The notes under the pieces: model-generated
What the model was told of the DNA's origin: nothing
Databases searched by the model: none
What the model saw: the letters and a program-made list of their open reading frames with translations, nothing else
Assembly (NCBI RefSeq): GCF_029212375.1
Contig: NZ_JARGNU010000021.1
Location: 23,241 to 55,842 of the forward strand
Origin: Zhongshania sp.
GTDB taxonomy: Bacteria > Pseudomonadota > Gammaproteobacteria > Pseudomonadales > Spongiibacteraceae
DNA length: 32,602 nucleotides
Reading direction: 5' to 3'
Shown: positions 1 to 8,315 of the stretch, in pieces
Layout: the number at the start of each line of letters is the position of its first letter
Numbering within the stretch: the stretch's first letter is position 1
Position numbers and translations under genes: made by a program

Positions 1-1
1 C

Positions 2-55
2 AAGGGCATGTTCAATAGCCGTATTCGCTTCGACAAGTTTGTGCAAAATAGCTAA
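2..55 (+). CDS. C-terminal end of an unidentified protein (partial)
   Basis: The window opens inside a plus-strand reading frame that ends at TAA 53-55. Only 17 residues are visible, ending RFDKFVQNS, too few to assign a family. That it is a real gene end is supported by the strong intrinsic terminator about 60 nt downstream, which has no other plus-strand gene to serve. Identity is unknown. Confidence 0.5.
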   Translation, partial: KGMFNSRIRFDKFVQNS

Positions 56-112
56 AGGCTCCTAAGCTTCACCTCTCGGTAGCGCTACCTCAATCGCGAC
101 CCGAGCCTCCTT

Positions 113-140
113 GGGGGTGGTTTTACCACCCCCCTTTTTT
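113..140 (+). terminator. Rho-independent terminator
   Basis: A perfect 8-bp GC-rich stem (GGGGGTGG paired with CCACCCCC) encloses a 5-nt loop, TTTTA, and is followed by one C and six T. It fits termination of the partial gene ending at 55 and separates it from the membrane-protein gene that starts at 214. Confidence 0.9.
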
Positions 141-213
141 AATACAGCACATGCAATAAAGCCCAGCGAATAATATATTCAAAACAACAATAATTACGAA
201 TAAGGATAAGGCA

Positions 214-1005
214 ATGATAAATAGCGTACCCACACCGCCCTTCGAACACAGCCTTAATATGACCATGCAAACGGTAATGACGGTTGGCACTTGGGGGCTC
301 ACATTATTTTTTATTATTAAAGCCGTAAAAATGGCTCAGCAGCAAAATTCACTGTTGCCGATATTTATTATTTTAGCAGGAGCGGCGGGCAGTATTGCCG
401 AGCCACTCTACGACATCGCCTTTCATTTAATTTGGTATATTCCCGGACAATGGAGTTTATTCACCGCGTTTGGTCTGCCGCAGCCCGTGTGGGTAATGAG
501 CGCCTATATCATCGTATTTTGCGGTCCGGCACTGTATATCACCGAAATGCTCCACCGCGGCATGAACCGCCAGCAATTTTATAAAACCTTTGCTATTGTT
601 CTCGCCACAACCGCAGTGTTTGAAGCCATAGCAATTAACGGCGGCACCTACGCGTATTACGGACCCCAGCCGTTGCGCTTGTTAAATTATCCGGTGTGGG
701 TTGCGATATTAGAAGCCGTCTTTATTATGAGCTTTAGTATCGCCGCCGCACTACTGCGCTGCCACACCACGAGTAAAAAGCAACACCTATTAATCTTTGC
801 GCTATTTCCCTGCACATTCTTCTTTGCTAACTTTGGCACCGGCTTTCCAACCTTAATTGCGTTGAACAGCGGTTCACAGCCGTCAATGGCGCTAATTTAC
901 GCCTGTTTTGCCGTCACTTTATTGCTGGTTGCACTGGCGCTAGAGTTACTGTGCATGTGCCTTCCCGCAACAAAAGCTAAAAATTTAACCTTAGGCTCAA
1001 GCTAA
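214..1005 (+). CDS. Polytopic membrane protein of unknown function
   Basis: This 263-residue protein is strongly hydrophobic, with about seven predicted membrane segments (roughly residues 18-37, 47-68, 90-110, 124-143, 158-181, 190-210 and 223-247). Loop features worth noting are AEPLYDI near residue 62, PQPVWVMSAY near 90 and a GGTYAYYGPQP stretch near 142. I do not recognise the family. The layout loosely recalls AveC-like/carotenoid-cyclase-like polytopic proteins, but that is only an impression. An AAGGATAAGG ribosome-binding site precedes the ATG, and the terminator at 113-140 insulates the gene from the one upstream. Its last 9 nt overlap the tail of the convergent small gene at 997-1281. 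Function, substrate and partners cannot be inferred. Confidence 0.8.
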   Translation: MINSVPTPPFEHSLNMTMQTVMTVGTWGLTLFFIIKAVKMAQQQNSLLPIFIILAGAAGSIAEPLYDIAFHLIWYIPGQWSLFTAFGLPQPVWVMSAYIIVFCGPALYITEMLHRGMNRQQFYKTFAIVLATTAVFEAIAINGGTYAYYGPQPLRLLNYPVWVAILEAVFIMSFSIAAALLRCHTTSKKQHLLIFALFPCTFFFANFGTGFPTLIALNSGSQPSMALIYACFAVTLLLVALALELLCMCLPATKAKNLTLGSS

Positions 1006-1281
1006 GCGCGAAACGCCTATCTTTTGAAGCACCGTTTTGGCCTCAGACCGCTCAATCATTTTGACTAGCGCAGACTGAATAGCCTCATCCTCACGAGCAT
1101 CGGTTTTACTTACAAATCGTTGCTCTTGAATTTCGGCGCCCTCCTCCACGATAAATTGCACCACAACCTCGTTCGCCTGCTCAGTTGTCCGACCAAAATA
1201 CTCAATCGCAATTTGCGGATAACCCTGAAAACCCATTTTTACTTTTTTGGCGATCCGCTTTTTCGACTTATCTAAATTCAT
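997..1281 (-). CDS. Small lysine/glutamate-rich hypothetical protein
   Basis: This predicted soluble protein has 94 residues. The first 16 are very basic (MNLDKSKKRIAKKVKM); the rest is acidic, with an alternating pattern (QIAIEYFGRT, EVVVQFIVEEGAEIQEQRF) suggestive of beta strands followed by a C-terminal helix. There is no signal peptide, membrane segment or Cys motif. The ATG at 1281 has only a weak upstream purine stretch. It runs convergently with the membrane-protein gene and overlaps its last codons by 9 nt, so the two transcripts share no space for a terminator. Codon use and residue composition look genuine, but I cannot name a family. Confidence 0.65.
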   Translation of the reverse strand: MNLDKSKKRIAKKVKMGFQGYPQIAIEYFGRTTEQANEVVVQFIVEEGAEIQEQRFVSKTDAREDEAIQSALVKMIERSEAKTVLQKIGVSRLA

Positions 1282-1477
1282 ATCGAGCTCTGTATCAGTT
1301 TCAGTTAAATTAAAATGACCATATCACAGATCGCTTAAACAGCTGGCAACATAATCAATGACAGCGCCGCAACAAAATGCCTATTGCAAGAGAATAAGCA
1401 CACCATGTTATTTCTAGGCTGAGTACAAATTCGTAATAGGTGACACCGGCGTCTCACATCCTACGGTAGAGCACCGT

Positions 1478-1866
1478 TTAATTGGCTAGCAAGGCTCGTG
1501 GACGCCAATTATAGGTGAAAAATATTTCGTCACGACGCCACCCCATAGACTCATACAGGGCCTGCGCGGATGCATTCACTTTGGCCGTAGTTAAATCCAT
1601 ACGGCCAACATTATTTAATACAGAATGCTTTTCAGCCGCCAATAATAGCTCTCGAGCAACGCCGCCTCGGCGATACTTTGGGACTACAAACAGGTCATAG
1701 AGTACGTAAATCGGAACTGCTTCTACCGAGCAAAACGAGGGATATAATTGACATAAACCCGCGCCTAATCCCGCATTATCTTTTAGTCATATGATGCGTC
1801 GAAATCTACGCGGCAGCGACACGGCGAATGGTATAAGCTAGGTTATCAACGCCGATAAATGAAACG
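1478..1866 (-). pseudogene. Decayed GNAT-family N-acetyltransferase
   Basis: Reading the minus strand, 1478-1786 is an open frame of 102 codons with no usable start that translates to a typical GNAT C-terminal half. It contains GLCQLYPSF, VLYDLFVVP, the acetyl-CoA loop segment KYRRGGVARELLLAAE, then LTTAKVNASAQALYESMGW and a final FFTYNW. An in-frame TGA (1787-1789) precedes it. About 20 nt further upstream, in another frame, LAYTIRRVAAA followed by TAG (1806-1808) resembles a GNAT N-terminus. The roughly 40-50 residues that normally lie between these two pieces are absent. I infer an internal deletion with a frame change, leaving a relic. The N-terminal boundary is approximate. The C-terminal identification is firm; the N-terminal piece is less so. 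Confidence 0.75.
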
Positions 1867-1893
1867 ATCAAACCGCAAAACACAGGAGTAAAA

Positions 1894-2535
1894 ATGGAAA
1901 CCTCTTTTTGGCTCAATAAATGGCAAACCCAAGAGATTGGCTTTCATGAACCCGCTGGCAACCAGCTACTCGTCCATTATTTTTCCGCCCTCAACCTAGC
2001 TCTTGCAAGCCGCGTGTTTATACCACTATGTGGCAAAACCCGTGACATTGCCTGGCTGCTGGAAAAGGGTTATCGAGTTGTGGGCGCTGAGTTAAGTGAA
2101 TTAGCAATTACCCAACTGTTTTCCGAACTCGGCGTCGAACCAAAAATACAATGTATTGGTGAGTTAAAACACTACAGCGCCGATAATATTGACATTTATG
2201 TGGGCGATATTTTCAACTTATCGCCAGACATACTTGGCCCAGTTGACGCCATCTACGACCGCGCCGCACTGGTCGCCCTGCCACCAAAAATCCGCCAGCA
2301 GTACACTGCGCATTTACGCGCCATTAGCGCTAACGCCAGCCAGTTACTCATATGCTTTGCGTATGACCAAAATCTATTGGATGGCCCACCGTTTTCCATT
2401 GATAGCAACGAAGTCAGCATCCATTACAGCACCAGCTATGACATACACTTGCTGGCCAGCACCGAGCTTGCCGGCGGATTGAAGGGTAAGATCGCCGCTA
2501 AAGAGCAAGCTTGGCTGCTTGAGAAAAAACGCTAA
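1894..2535 (+). CDS. tpm: Thiopurine S-methyltransferase
   Basis: This 213-residue class I SAM-dependent methyltransferase is of the bacterial TPMT type, a family that methylates thiopurines and in some bacteria confers tellurite or selenite resistance by methylation. The N-terminus FWLNKWQTQEIGFHEP matches the TPMT opening (W..RW..G.IGFH). The SAM-binding motif I is VFIPLCGKTRDIAWL near residue 40, followed by GYRVVGAELSELAITQLF, which supplies the ribose-binding acidic residue, and DAIYDRAALVALPP near residue 117, the motif IV region. Length matches the family. The ATG follows a CACAGGAG ribosome-binding site. It stands alone on the plus strand, between the GNAT relic and a convergent esterase. 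The natural substrate cannot be read from sequence. Confidence 0.93.
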   Translation: METSFWLNKWQTQEIGFHEPAGNQLLVHYFSALNLALASRVFIPLCGKTRDIAWLLEKGYRVVGAELSELAITQLFSELGVEPKIQCIGELKHYSADNIDIYVGDIFNLSPDILGPVDAIYDRAALVALPPKIRQQYTAHLRAISANASQLLICFAYDQNLLDGPPFSIDSNEVSIHYSTSYDIHLLASTELAGGLKGKIAAKEQAWLLEKKR

Positions 2536-2574
2536 ACAACTACTTAGGGCAATACCAATTCCGTCACCGTTTGG

Positions 2575-3498
2575 CTAGCGAGACGCAGTCCAGTGCTTAT
2601 TCATAAAGTCGCAGACTTTATTAAGCGCAATGCGGCTGTCTGGCAGAAACGACATTAACTGCACATCGTGGCAATGGCCCGGCCAAAGATCCATTTCAAC
2701 CTCAATCCCTGCCGCGCGGGCTTTAGCCGCGCCTTCGGTGGCAACATCGCGCAGCAGCTCGGTACTGCTAGCCGAGAAGTACATGGGGGGATAGCCCGCA
2801 AACGAGGATAGCAGTGGTGAAACTGCGGGATCGCTAGTTTGGTAATTACCAATATAAAGACTGCGAAAAAACAGAAAACTACAAAGGCGAAACAAGGGGT
2901 CGCGACCTTCATTTTCATAAAACGACGCGCCAGTTAGCCCCCAATCGCCTGCTGGCGACAATAAGCTAGCCGACGCCGGCAGTGGCAATCCCGCATCCCT
3001 GGCCATGGCCAGCACCGACATCACCAAGCCACCGCCCGCAGAGTCACCGCAAAAGGCGATATCTTTGGCTGCCACGCCCATCTCCAAAAGCATGCGGTAG
3101 GATTCGAAACAATCGTCAATCCCCGCTGGGTGGGGATGCTCTGGCGCCAGACGATAATCTGGCAAAATACCGACCGCGCCAACATTTACGCATAAGCCCG
3201 CCAGCATGGCGCGGTAGGTATGCGGAGAGCGCAAGCAGTAAGCGCCGCCATGGAAAAACAGAATATGGCGCCCCTGCCCCGCAGCCTCTACGTGGTCTAG
3301 CGGCTTGAGAACATCCACATCGCAGTGATTAATTGCTTTTACACTGATCAAGCACAGTTTTTCTGCTCGTCCCTCGGCCCGCTTGTCTAAGCCAGCTAAC
3401 CGCTTGCGCAAAGCATGCAGTTGCGCCTGATTCCAGATCGGCCGCCGAATCAACATCAGGAAAAAATTGAATAGCCGACTGCGGATGCTTTGTTTCAT
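2575..3498 (-). CDS. Alpha/beta-hydrolase esterase of the HSL (family IV) type
   Basis: This 307-residue carboxylic-ester hydrolase has the hormone-sensitive-lipase layout: an oxyanion-hole motif HGGAYC near residue 83, the nucleophile elbow GDSAGGG near residue 151, an acidic residue in STELLRD near residue 245, and a catalytic His in GHCHDVQ near residue 275. The acid position reads Glu where many relatives have Asp, a substitution that is common in this superfamily. No signal peptide is evident, so it is probably cytoplasmic. I chose the ATG at 3498 because AAGGGA lies 5 nt upstream. An ATG at 3516 would add six residues but has no ribosome-binding site. It converges on tpm with 39 nt between the stops. 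The substrate is unknown; short-chain acyl esters are likely from the family. Confidence 0.88.
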   Translation of the reverse strand: MKQSIRSRLFNFFLMLIRRPIWNQAQLHALRKRLAGLDKRAEGRAEKLCLISVKAINHCDVDVLKPLDHVEAAGQGRHILFFHGGAYCLRSPHTYRAMLAGLCVNVGAVGILPDYRLAPEHPHPAGIDDCFESYRMLLEMGVAAKDIAFCGDSAGGGLVMSVLAMARDAGLPLPASASLLSPAGDWGLTGASFYENEGRDPLFRLCSFLFFRSLYIGNYQTSDPAVSPLLSSFAGYPPMYFSASSTELLRDVATEGAAKARAAGIEVEMDLWPGHCHDVQLMSFLPDSRIALNKVCDFMNKHWTASR

Positions 3499-4357
3499 GA
3501 AAATCCCTTTTATCATTATCGTCTAGGCGCAAATATACTACCGTATTGGAAGCGCTGCACACTAGCGCCGCCATTGACGAGCAATTATTGATATGGCCTT
3601 AAGCTGAGAATTCTAGGCGAGCCAACCATAGGGGGTAAGCGGTTAGCCGCAGGATTAATGACTCTACTCGCTTAATGTTTACAACATCACCACTGCAGGC
3701 AGCAGATAACGACTACATATTAAGGGACAAGTACCGCTAGAATCATCTGCAAAGCTGGCACAGTAAGTAATATCGCTACCGGATACCACGACTGTAAAAA
3801 AGGACTCGGTGGCGCAAGCTTCTCCCTGCCTGCCAATGCCATATAACGACTAACAAAACTCAAAACTCATACCTCCGGCAAAACAGCAGTGCTGTTCAAC
3901 GAGAAAACTGTATAGGGCGTCACCAAGACGCCTAAGCATACTGGCAGCATTCATCTGTTAGGAGGTATCCGTAATCTACGTTTTTGCAGACTGAATCACA
4001 GCTTCTGCGCAGGTAATCGCAGTAATGAGCGTTCAACGGCATATTCGCGATTTACTTTCCAACAGATTTTGGCCAATCGAAGCAAATCTAACATCTGAAA
4101 TAGTCAAAAAATGACCCTGTTAAACCTTAAAATTAATGGGCATTCAAACTAATCGCTACCTTGGTCAAGCACCTTAAGGTGGTGTCTGACCAGCGGCTAT
4201 AACTAAGGTTCCAAGCGCAAAGGTAAAATACATGCAAAATCGAAATGAATAATCAACTATTGAAAAATCCGCGCAAATTCAGAAAAGACTGGGTTGGCCC
4301 ATTAGCCGCGAATATACTATCGGTCATTCGCAGAAGCAGAGCCAAGAACACCACGCC
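3499..4357. other. Gene-free region with inverted repeats
   Basis: No convincing gene was found on either strand. Perfect inverted repeats are present at 3882-3896 (AACAGCA-G-TGCTGTT), 3916-3932 (GGCGTC, five-base loop ACCAA, GACGCC) and 4162-4192. None is followed by a T-tract, so they are not obvious terminators. A minus-strand stretch around 3690-3870 is open for about 55 codons and contains paired cysteines (YCASF, GTCPLIC), but it has no start with a sensible ribosome-binding site and could be a decayed small gene. The promoters of the esterase (left end) and of glsA (right end) must lie here. Confidence 0.55.
4162..4192. repeat. Nested inverted repeat
   Basis: TGGTCA at 4162-4167 pairs with TGACCA at 4187-4192. 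Inside lies the perfect 12-bp palindrome CACCTTAAGGTG (4170-4181). The element lies about 165 nt upstream of glsA. It has no T-tract, so a protein-binding site or a transcript hairpin is more likely than a terminator. Function is unknown. Confidence 0.5.
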
Positions 4358-5278
4358 ATGCAAGCTATTTTAGACGACATCTACACCACCATGATGAGCC
4401 GCACCGATCGCGGCCAGGTTGCCAATTACATTCCGCAGCTGGCCTGCGTTAACCCCGATCAATTTGCTATCACGGTGGCGCTTCCCGACGGTCAGGTATT
4501 TAGCGCTGGTTGCGCTGAAACTTTGTTTTCAATTCAGAGCATCTCCAAGGTGTTCACCCTAACAATTGCCCTCGGCAAGCTTGGCGACGCGGTCTGGTCG
4601 CGGGTGGGCCGCGAGCCCTCTGGCGACCCCTTCAACTCAATCGTGCAGCTGGAACACGAGAACGGCAAACCCCGCAATCCCTTTATAAACGCGGGGGCGA
4701 TTGCGGTGGTAGACGCCATTATGATGGGCCACCAACCCAGAGAAACCCTAGGCGAGATCTTGCAGTTTGTGCGTTTTCTGGCCAATGATGAAAGCATTGG
4801 TATTGATGAAAAAGTGGCGCAATCGGAGCTAACTACAGGCGACCGCAATGCCGCCTTAGCGCATTTTATGGCCGCTTACGGGCGTATGAAGCATCCTGTT
4901 GACCAAGTATTGGGCACGTATTTTCACCAATGCGCTATTTCAATGAGCTGCCAGCAATTAGCTAAAGCCGGTATGTTCCTCGTCTCTGACGGGGTTAATA
5001 AGCACACAGGAGTAAGAGTGGTCTCTGCCCAGCGGGCACGCCGGATCAACTCGCTAATGCTGATGTGTGGCCACTACGACGGCTCAGGCGAGTTCGCGTT
5101 TAGAGTGGGCCTGCCAGGTAAAAGTGGCGTGGGCGGTGGTATTTTGGCAGTGGCGCCAGGCAAGGCATCAATTGCGGTGTGGTCGCCAGGCTTAGACCGC
5201 ATTGGCAATAGTAAGCTGGGCACCGAGGCACTAGAAATGCTGGTGCAACGCACCGGCTGGTCGATCTTTGGCCATTGA
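4358..5278 (+). CDS. glsA: Glutaminase A (L-glutamine amidohydrolase)
   Basis: This enzyme hydrolyses L-glutamine to L-glutamate and ammonia in the cytoplasm. At 306 residues it has the normal length for bacterial serine-dependent glutaminases, which have a beta-lactamase-like fold. The catalytic Ser-x-x-Lys motif is SISK (Ser61, Lys64) within [12 protein letters not shown]. Other family landmarks are VANYIPQLA near residue 21, [11 protein letters not shown] near residue 105 and [12 protein letters not shown] near residue 254. The start fits the family N-terminus. The gene is monocistronic: a gene-free region precedes it and a bidirectional hairpin terminator follows. It probably supports ammonia release or glutamate supply; no regulator binding site is recognisable with confidence. 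Confidence 0.96.
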   Translation: MQAILDDIYTTMMSRTDRGQVANYIPQLACVNPDQFAITVALPDGQVFSAGCAETLFSIQSISKVFTLTIALGKLGDAVWSRVGREPSGDPFNSIVQLEHENGKPRNPFINAGAIAVVDAIMMGHQPRETLGEILQFVRFLANDESIGIDEKVAQSELTTGDRNAALAHFMAAYGRMKHPVDQVLGTYFHQCAISMSCQQLAKAGMFLVSDGVNKHTGVRVVSAQRARRINSLMLMCGHYDGSGEFAFRVGLPGKSGVGGGILAVAPGKASIAVWSPGLDRIGNSKLGTEALEMLVQRTGWSIFGH

Positions 5279-5296
5279 ACCCAACGCCAAACCCAA

Positions 5297-5320
5297 AAAA
5301 ACCGGCTTTCGCCGGTTTTT
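5297..5320. terminator. Bidirectional rho-independent terminator
   Basis: A perfect 10-bp stem, AAAAACCGGC paired with GCCGGTTTTT, has a four-base loop TTTC. The A-rich left arm and T-rich right arm provide a U-tract in either direction, so it can end both glsA (plus strand, stop at 5278) and efp (minus strand, stop at 5372). Confidence 0.92.
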
Positions 5321-5371
5321 AAGCTAGTAGCCTCGGGTCAATCAAAGCTAAGGTCAATCTGCAAATCAAGC

Positions 5372-5944
5372 TTAAAATGGCGCTTTAGCGCGACTTTTGT
5401 ACTCGCCATTGCGGGTATCAATCTCAATCCAGTCGTCAATTTCACAGAAATCAGCGACTTTAACTTCGGTGCCATTGCTTAACTTAGCCGGTTTCATCAC
5501 CTTGCCAGAAGTGTCACCGCGCGCAGAACCTTCGGTGTATACAATCTGACGCACAATGGTAGTCGGCAAATCGACAGAAATAACCTTGCCTTCAAAGAAC
5601 ACGGCTTCACAAATATCGGTCATACCGTCGACGATATAAGGCAATACGCTCTCTATATCATCTTCGCTTAGCTCGTACTGATTAAATTCATCGTCCATAA
5701 ACACATAAACGGAATCGGCAACATAGGAGTAAGTCACCGCAACACGCTCAAGAATAACGGGTTCAACCTTGTCTTCAGACTTGAATACAGTCTCCGTGGT
5801 AGAACCGCTAAGCAGGTTCTTTAACTTCATTTTCACGATAGCGCTGTTACGACCAGATTTGGTAAATTCTGCTTTCTGGACCATCCACGGCTGGCCGTCG
5901 ATTAGCATCACGCTATTCGGTTTCATTTCTTGTGCGGTTTTCAT
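5372..5944 (-). CDS. efp: Translation elongation factor P, arginine-rhamnosylated type
   Basis: EF-P enters the ribosomal E site and relieves stalling at consecutive prolines. The 190-residue product has the three-domain layout: a KOW-like N-terminal domain, a central OB domain, and a C-terminal OB domain ending [14 protein letters not shown]. The tip of the domain I loop reads [10 protein letters not shown] with Arg at position 32. This is the residue that is rhamnosylated in the EarP-dependent subclass, where the enterobacterial subclass has a modified Lys. That assignment is supported by earP lying immediately upstream on the same strand, 50 nt away. Transcription is leftwards and probably stops at the shared hairpin at 5297-5320. 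Confidence 0.97.
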   Translation of the reverse strand: MKTAQEMKPNSVMLIDGQPWMVQKAEFTKSGRNSAIVKMKLKNLLSGSTTETVFKSEDKVEPVILERVAVTYSYVADSVYVFMDDEFNQYELSEDDIESVLPYIVDGMTDICEAVFFEGKVISVDLPTTIVRQIVYTEGSARGDTSGKVMKPAKLSNGTEVKVADFCEIDDWIEIDTRNGEYKSRAKAPF

Positions 5945-5994
5945 ACTTGCATCCGAGTAAGGATTAATGGGATGCCATCAATTGCGGCTGCGTA

Positions 5995-7128
5995 TCATAA
6001 CCAGTTTTGATGAAATTGCACTAGCGAATCTGCAAGATTTTCACCTTCGGCTAGCCGCGCACTCCAATCTGCTGCATGTCCCGCCAGCACTGGGCTGGCG
6101 GCATCATAGCGACGCCAAGATTGCGCCATATTTCGACCTTCATTCCAATCCAGACTAAGGGCACTCAGCACCTCGCTACACGCGCCGTCTAAACCGACAC
6201 TAAAACGGTCTAAAAATGCCTGCAATTTGTCGATGTGCACTTTATCTTGCTGGGGGTAAATATGCCAAATAAAGGGCCGCTCCGCCCACTGGGCACGAAT
6301 AAAAGAGTCCTCACCGCGCACAAAATTAAGATCACAAGACCACAGCAAATAGTCATAGTCTTGCTGGCTTAAAAATGGAATCAGCTGCACGGTTAATGCA
6401 CCGCGCTCATAACGGTGGTCTAGACTTACGTGTTCCACCCCAAAATAGCTCTTTAGCCCAGCGCTCACGCAGCCCTCAGGCACCAAGAGCAAGCTCGGCT
6501 GAACACTCTCTGCCAGCGCATCTAGGAGGCTGCTCAACGCTGAATTCTCATAGCAAAACAGCGAAATCAGGCGATGACCGGATGCTCTTGCAACGCCGAT
6601 ATCGTGCAGAAATGCCTGCTGCGCGGCAATATCACATTGAAAGGCGCGGCGCCGCGCAATAAGGCCTGCCTCTCGCAGCAGACCGCCACTACGGGTACTA
6701 AAGCCTGGAAAAAAGAAGTATTTCTGTAGCCCCTTACCCTGTGGCGATGGCAGACCATGACAGTCGTCGACCCACGCTTCGGCACTCAAATATTCTAAAT
6801 TTAGCCACAGTGATGGCCGTTCACGACCCTGCATGGCCGCGATATAGGCCGGAGGCAATTCGCAAGCAAACGCCTCGATAACCACATCGGCTGCCGCCAC
6901 TGGCGACCACGGAGCTGCCCAGTAATGAACAACCACTCCCTGTACCTCTTGAACCGCGAGGCTAGCATCCGCGCTCGGGCACAGCCTCACAAAGGCGCCG
7001 AGGTCATCCACCCAGAGCCGCACGTCTAAATCATGTTCGGCAGCCAATTGCCGCGCCAAACGCCAGGTCACGCCAATATCACCAAAGTTGTCGATAACGG
7101 TGCAAAAAATATCCCAGGTAAAACGCAT
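5995..7128 (-). CDS. earP: EF-P arginine rhamnosyltransferase EarP
   Basis: EarP transfers rhamnose from dTDP-beta-L-rhamnose to Arg32 of EF-P, activating it. The N-terminus MRFTWDIFCTVIDNFGDIG carries Asp13 and Asp17, which correspond to the catalytic or structural aspartates known in this family (formerly DUF2331). The C-terminal nucleotide-sugar site has NFVRGEDSFIRAQW near residue 270 and WHIYPQQD just after. I chose the ATG at 7128, giving 377 residues, because it produces the conserved family N-terminus. An in-frame ATG at 7191 would add 21 residues that do not resemble the family. No strong ribosome-binding site precedes either. It is adjacent to and co-oriented with its substrate gene efp, probably as an operon. 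The dTDP-rhamnose genes are not in this window. Confidence 0.95.
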   Translation of the reverse strand: MRFTWDIFCTVIDNFGDIGVTWRLARQLAAEHDLDVRLWVDDLGAFVRLCPSADASLAVQEVQGVVVHYWAAPWSPVAAADVVIEAFACELPPAYIAAMQGRERPSLWLNLEYLSAEAWVDDCHGLPSPQGKGLQKYFFFPGFSTRSGGLLREAGLIARRRAFQCDIAAQQAFLHDIGVARASGHRLISLFCYENSALSSLLDALAESVQPSLLLVPEGCVSAGLKSYFGVEHVSLDHRYERGALTVQLIPFLSQQDYDYLLWSCDLNFVRGEDSFIRAQWAERPFIWHIYPQQDKVHIDKLQAFLDRFSVGLDGACSEVLSALSLDWNEGRNMAQSWRRYDAASPVLAGHAADWSARLAEGENLADSLVQFHQNWL

Positions 7129-7274
7129 TCTATGCCCGTGTGGAGAGTAACCATTGCCACGAAGGGCCCCTAACTTAGGAGCACACTTCATGCAACGTGG
7201 AGGAAATGGCGGTGGCGCTCAATATACAGGCTATTTTCACTATCACGAAGTTGATTTATAGGTGATCGCAATTC

Positions 7275-7964
7275 TCAGCCCTGCCGTGCAAACCATTCAC
7301 GCAGGGCGATATAATCGCTAAACAAACTTTCGGGGTTATAGTGTTTACTGCCATCTCGCTCGCTGATTGGAGCTAGTGCTGCACGCAATCGGGCTTGATC
7401 ATCTAATAAGTACAATCGAAAACCGTGGGCCACGTCATACTCCGCAGCGCCTGTTCCATCAGCTTCATCTACAGTCGTCAGGAAGCTACTCATACCTAAA
7501 CTTCGCTCAAAAATGAGGGCCTCATCTGCAGACTCTGCCCGTAATCCAACAAAACGAGCATCAAACCATGGCACGTAATTCGCAAGTTTATCTACGGTAT
7601 CTCGACTGGGATCAATAGTGTAAAAAAGAACGCGTAAATCGCGGTACTCTCCGCTCCTATCAAGGCGTTTTTGAAACTGCGCCAAGCTCGACAACATGGT
7701 TGGGCAAATATCTGGGCATTGCGTATAACCATAGCTCACCAGCTGCCACTCCCCCTTTAGGTCAGCGGTATGGACAAGTTCGCCGCGGTGATTACGCAAT
7801 TCAAAGGCCGCTAGCGGTTGTGGCTCGGCTAAGATCGCGCCGTTTATTTCCGGCGCTTGCTTATGCTGCATATTGAGTACTATTGCCGCAAAGACCACGC
7901 TCAGAACAACAACAATAAGCTGTAAATACCGCAATTTTCGGTCAATCAAAGGCCCGGCACTCAT
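7275..7964 (-). CDS. SCO1/SenC/PrrC-family copper chaperone
   Basis: SCO proteins deliver copper to the CuA centre of cytochrome c oxidase subunit II and may act as thiol reductants. This 229-residue protein has an N-terminal membrane anchor (about residues 12-31), then a thioredoxin-like domain exposed to the periplasm. The copper site is visible as CPDIC (Cys83, Cys87) and the distal His180 in YDVAHGFRLYL. It is the last gene of the oxidase operon, and its ATG overlaps the stop of the subunit IV-like gene by 4 nt (ATGA), indicating translational coupling. That position supports a role in assembling the CuA site of the CoxB encoded upstream. No clear terminator follows. Confidence 0.93.
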   Translation of the reverse strand: MSAGPLIDRKLRYLQLIVVVLSVVFAAIVLNMQHKQAPEINGAILAEPQPLAAFELRNHRGELVHTADLKGEWQLVSYGYTQCPDICPTMLSSLAQFQKRLDRSGEYRDLRVLFYTIDPSRDTVDKLANYVPWFDARFVGLRAESADEALIFERSLGMSSFLTTVDEADGTGAAEYDVAHGFRLYLLDDQARLRAALAPISERDGSKHYNPESLFSDYIALREWFARQG

Positions 7965-8305
7965 GTCCCCCCCGACATAAAGGTAAGCCGGCTAAGAAAG
8001 GTGTAATCGGCCTCTATTGCCATGAAAGCAATAAACACAATTATGGCGATAACCGGCAAGCCTAAGGCCAACTTTAGGGTGCTCGGCTCCCAAGCAAAGT
8101 GCATAAACACCGATATAATCAGCCCAGCTTTTAAGAACATAAACACCAGTATCAACGTCCAGCGCAAATAGCCGTGAAAGTGAAAATAGTCTACGGCATA
8201 GGACATGGAGCTAAGTACAAACAGCAGTATCCACACTTTAAAATACAGGCCAATAGGATGTTGCTGACCCTCGCCATGGCTCGCTGTTTCAGGCTGACCG
8301 CTCAT
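7961..8305 (-). CDS. Cytochrome c oxidase subunit IV-like protein
   Basis: This small membrane protein of 114 residues has a polar N-terminus rich in His and Gly and three hydrophobic helices (about 25-45, 51-73 and 80-103). The layout matches the prokaryotic oxidase subunit IV family (CoxD/CyoD-like), which stabilises the oxidase complex. The start at 8305 was chosen because AAGGAGGT lies just upstream; a longer form from 8365 would overlap the preceding cox gene and lacks such a site. It lies 10 nt after the subunit III gene and overlaps the SCO gene by 4 nt. Confidence 0.85.
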   Translation of the reverse strand: MSGQPETASHGEGQQHPIGLYFKVWILLFVLSSMSYAVDYFHFHGYLRWTLILVFMFLKAGLIISVFMHFAWEPSTLKLALGLPVIAIIVFIAFMAIEADYTFLSRLTFMSGGT

Positions 8306-8315
8306 GCTGACCTCC

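Noticed and set aside
1515-1700. Plus-strand frame of 61 codons
   Set aside because: It is antisense to the GNAT relic, which explains the openness of this stretch; it lacks a ribosome-binding site.
3690-3870. Minus-strand open stretch of about 55 codons with GTCPLIC and a hydrophobic beginning, resembling a small secreted protein
   Set aside because: It has no start codon with a usable ribosome-binding site, a stop interrupts the likely signal region, and it has no recognisable family. It is mentioned only in the intergenic note.
3916-3932. GGCGTC/GACGCC hairpin as a terminator
   Set aside because: There is no T-tract on either side and no gene end nearby.
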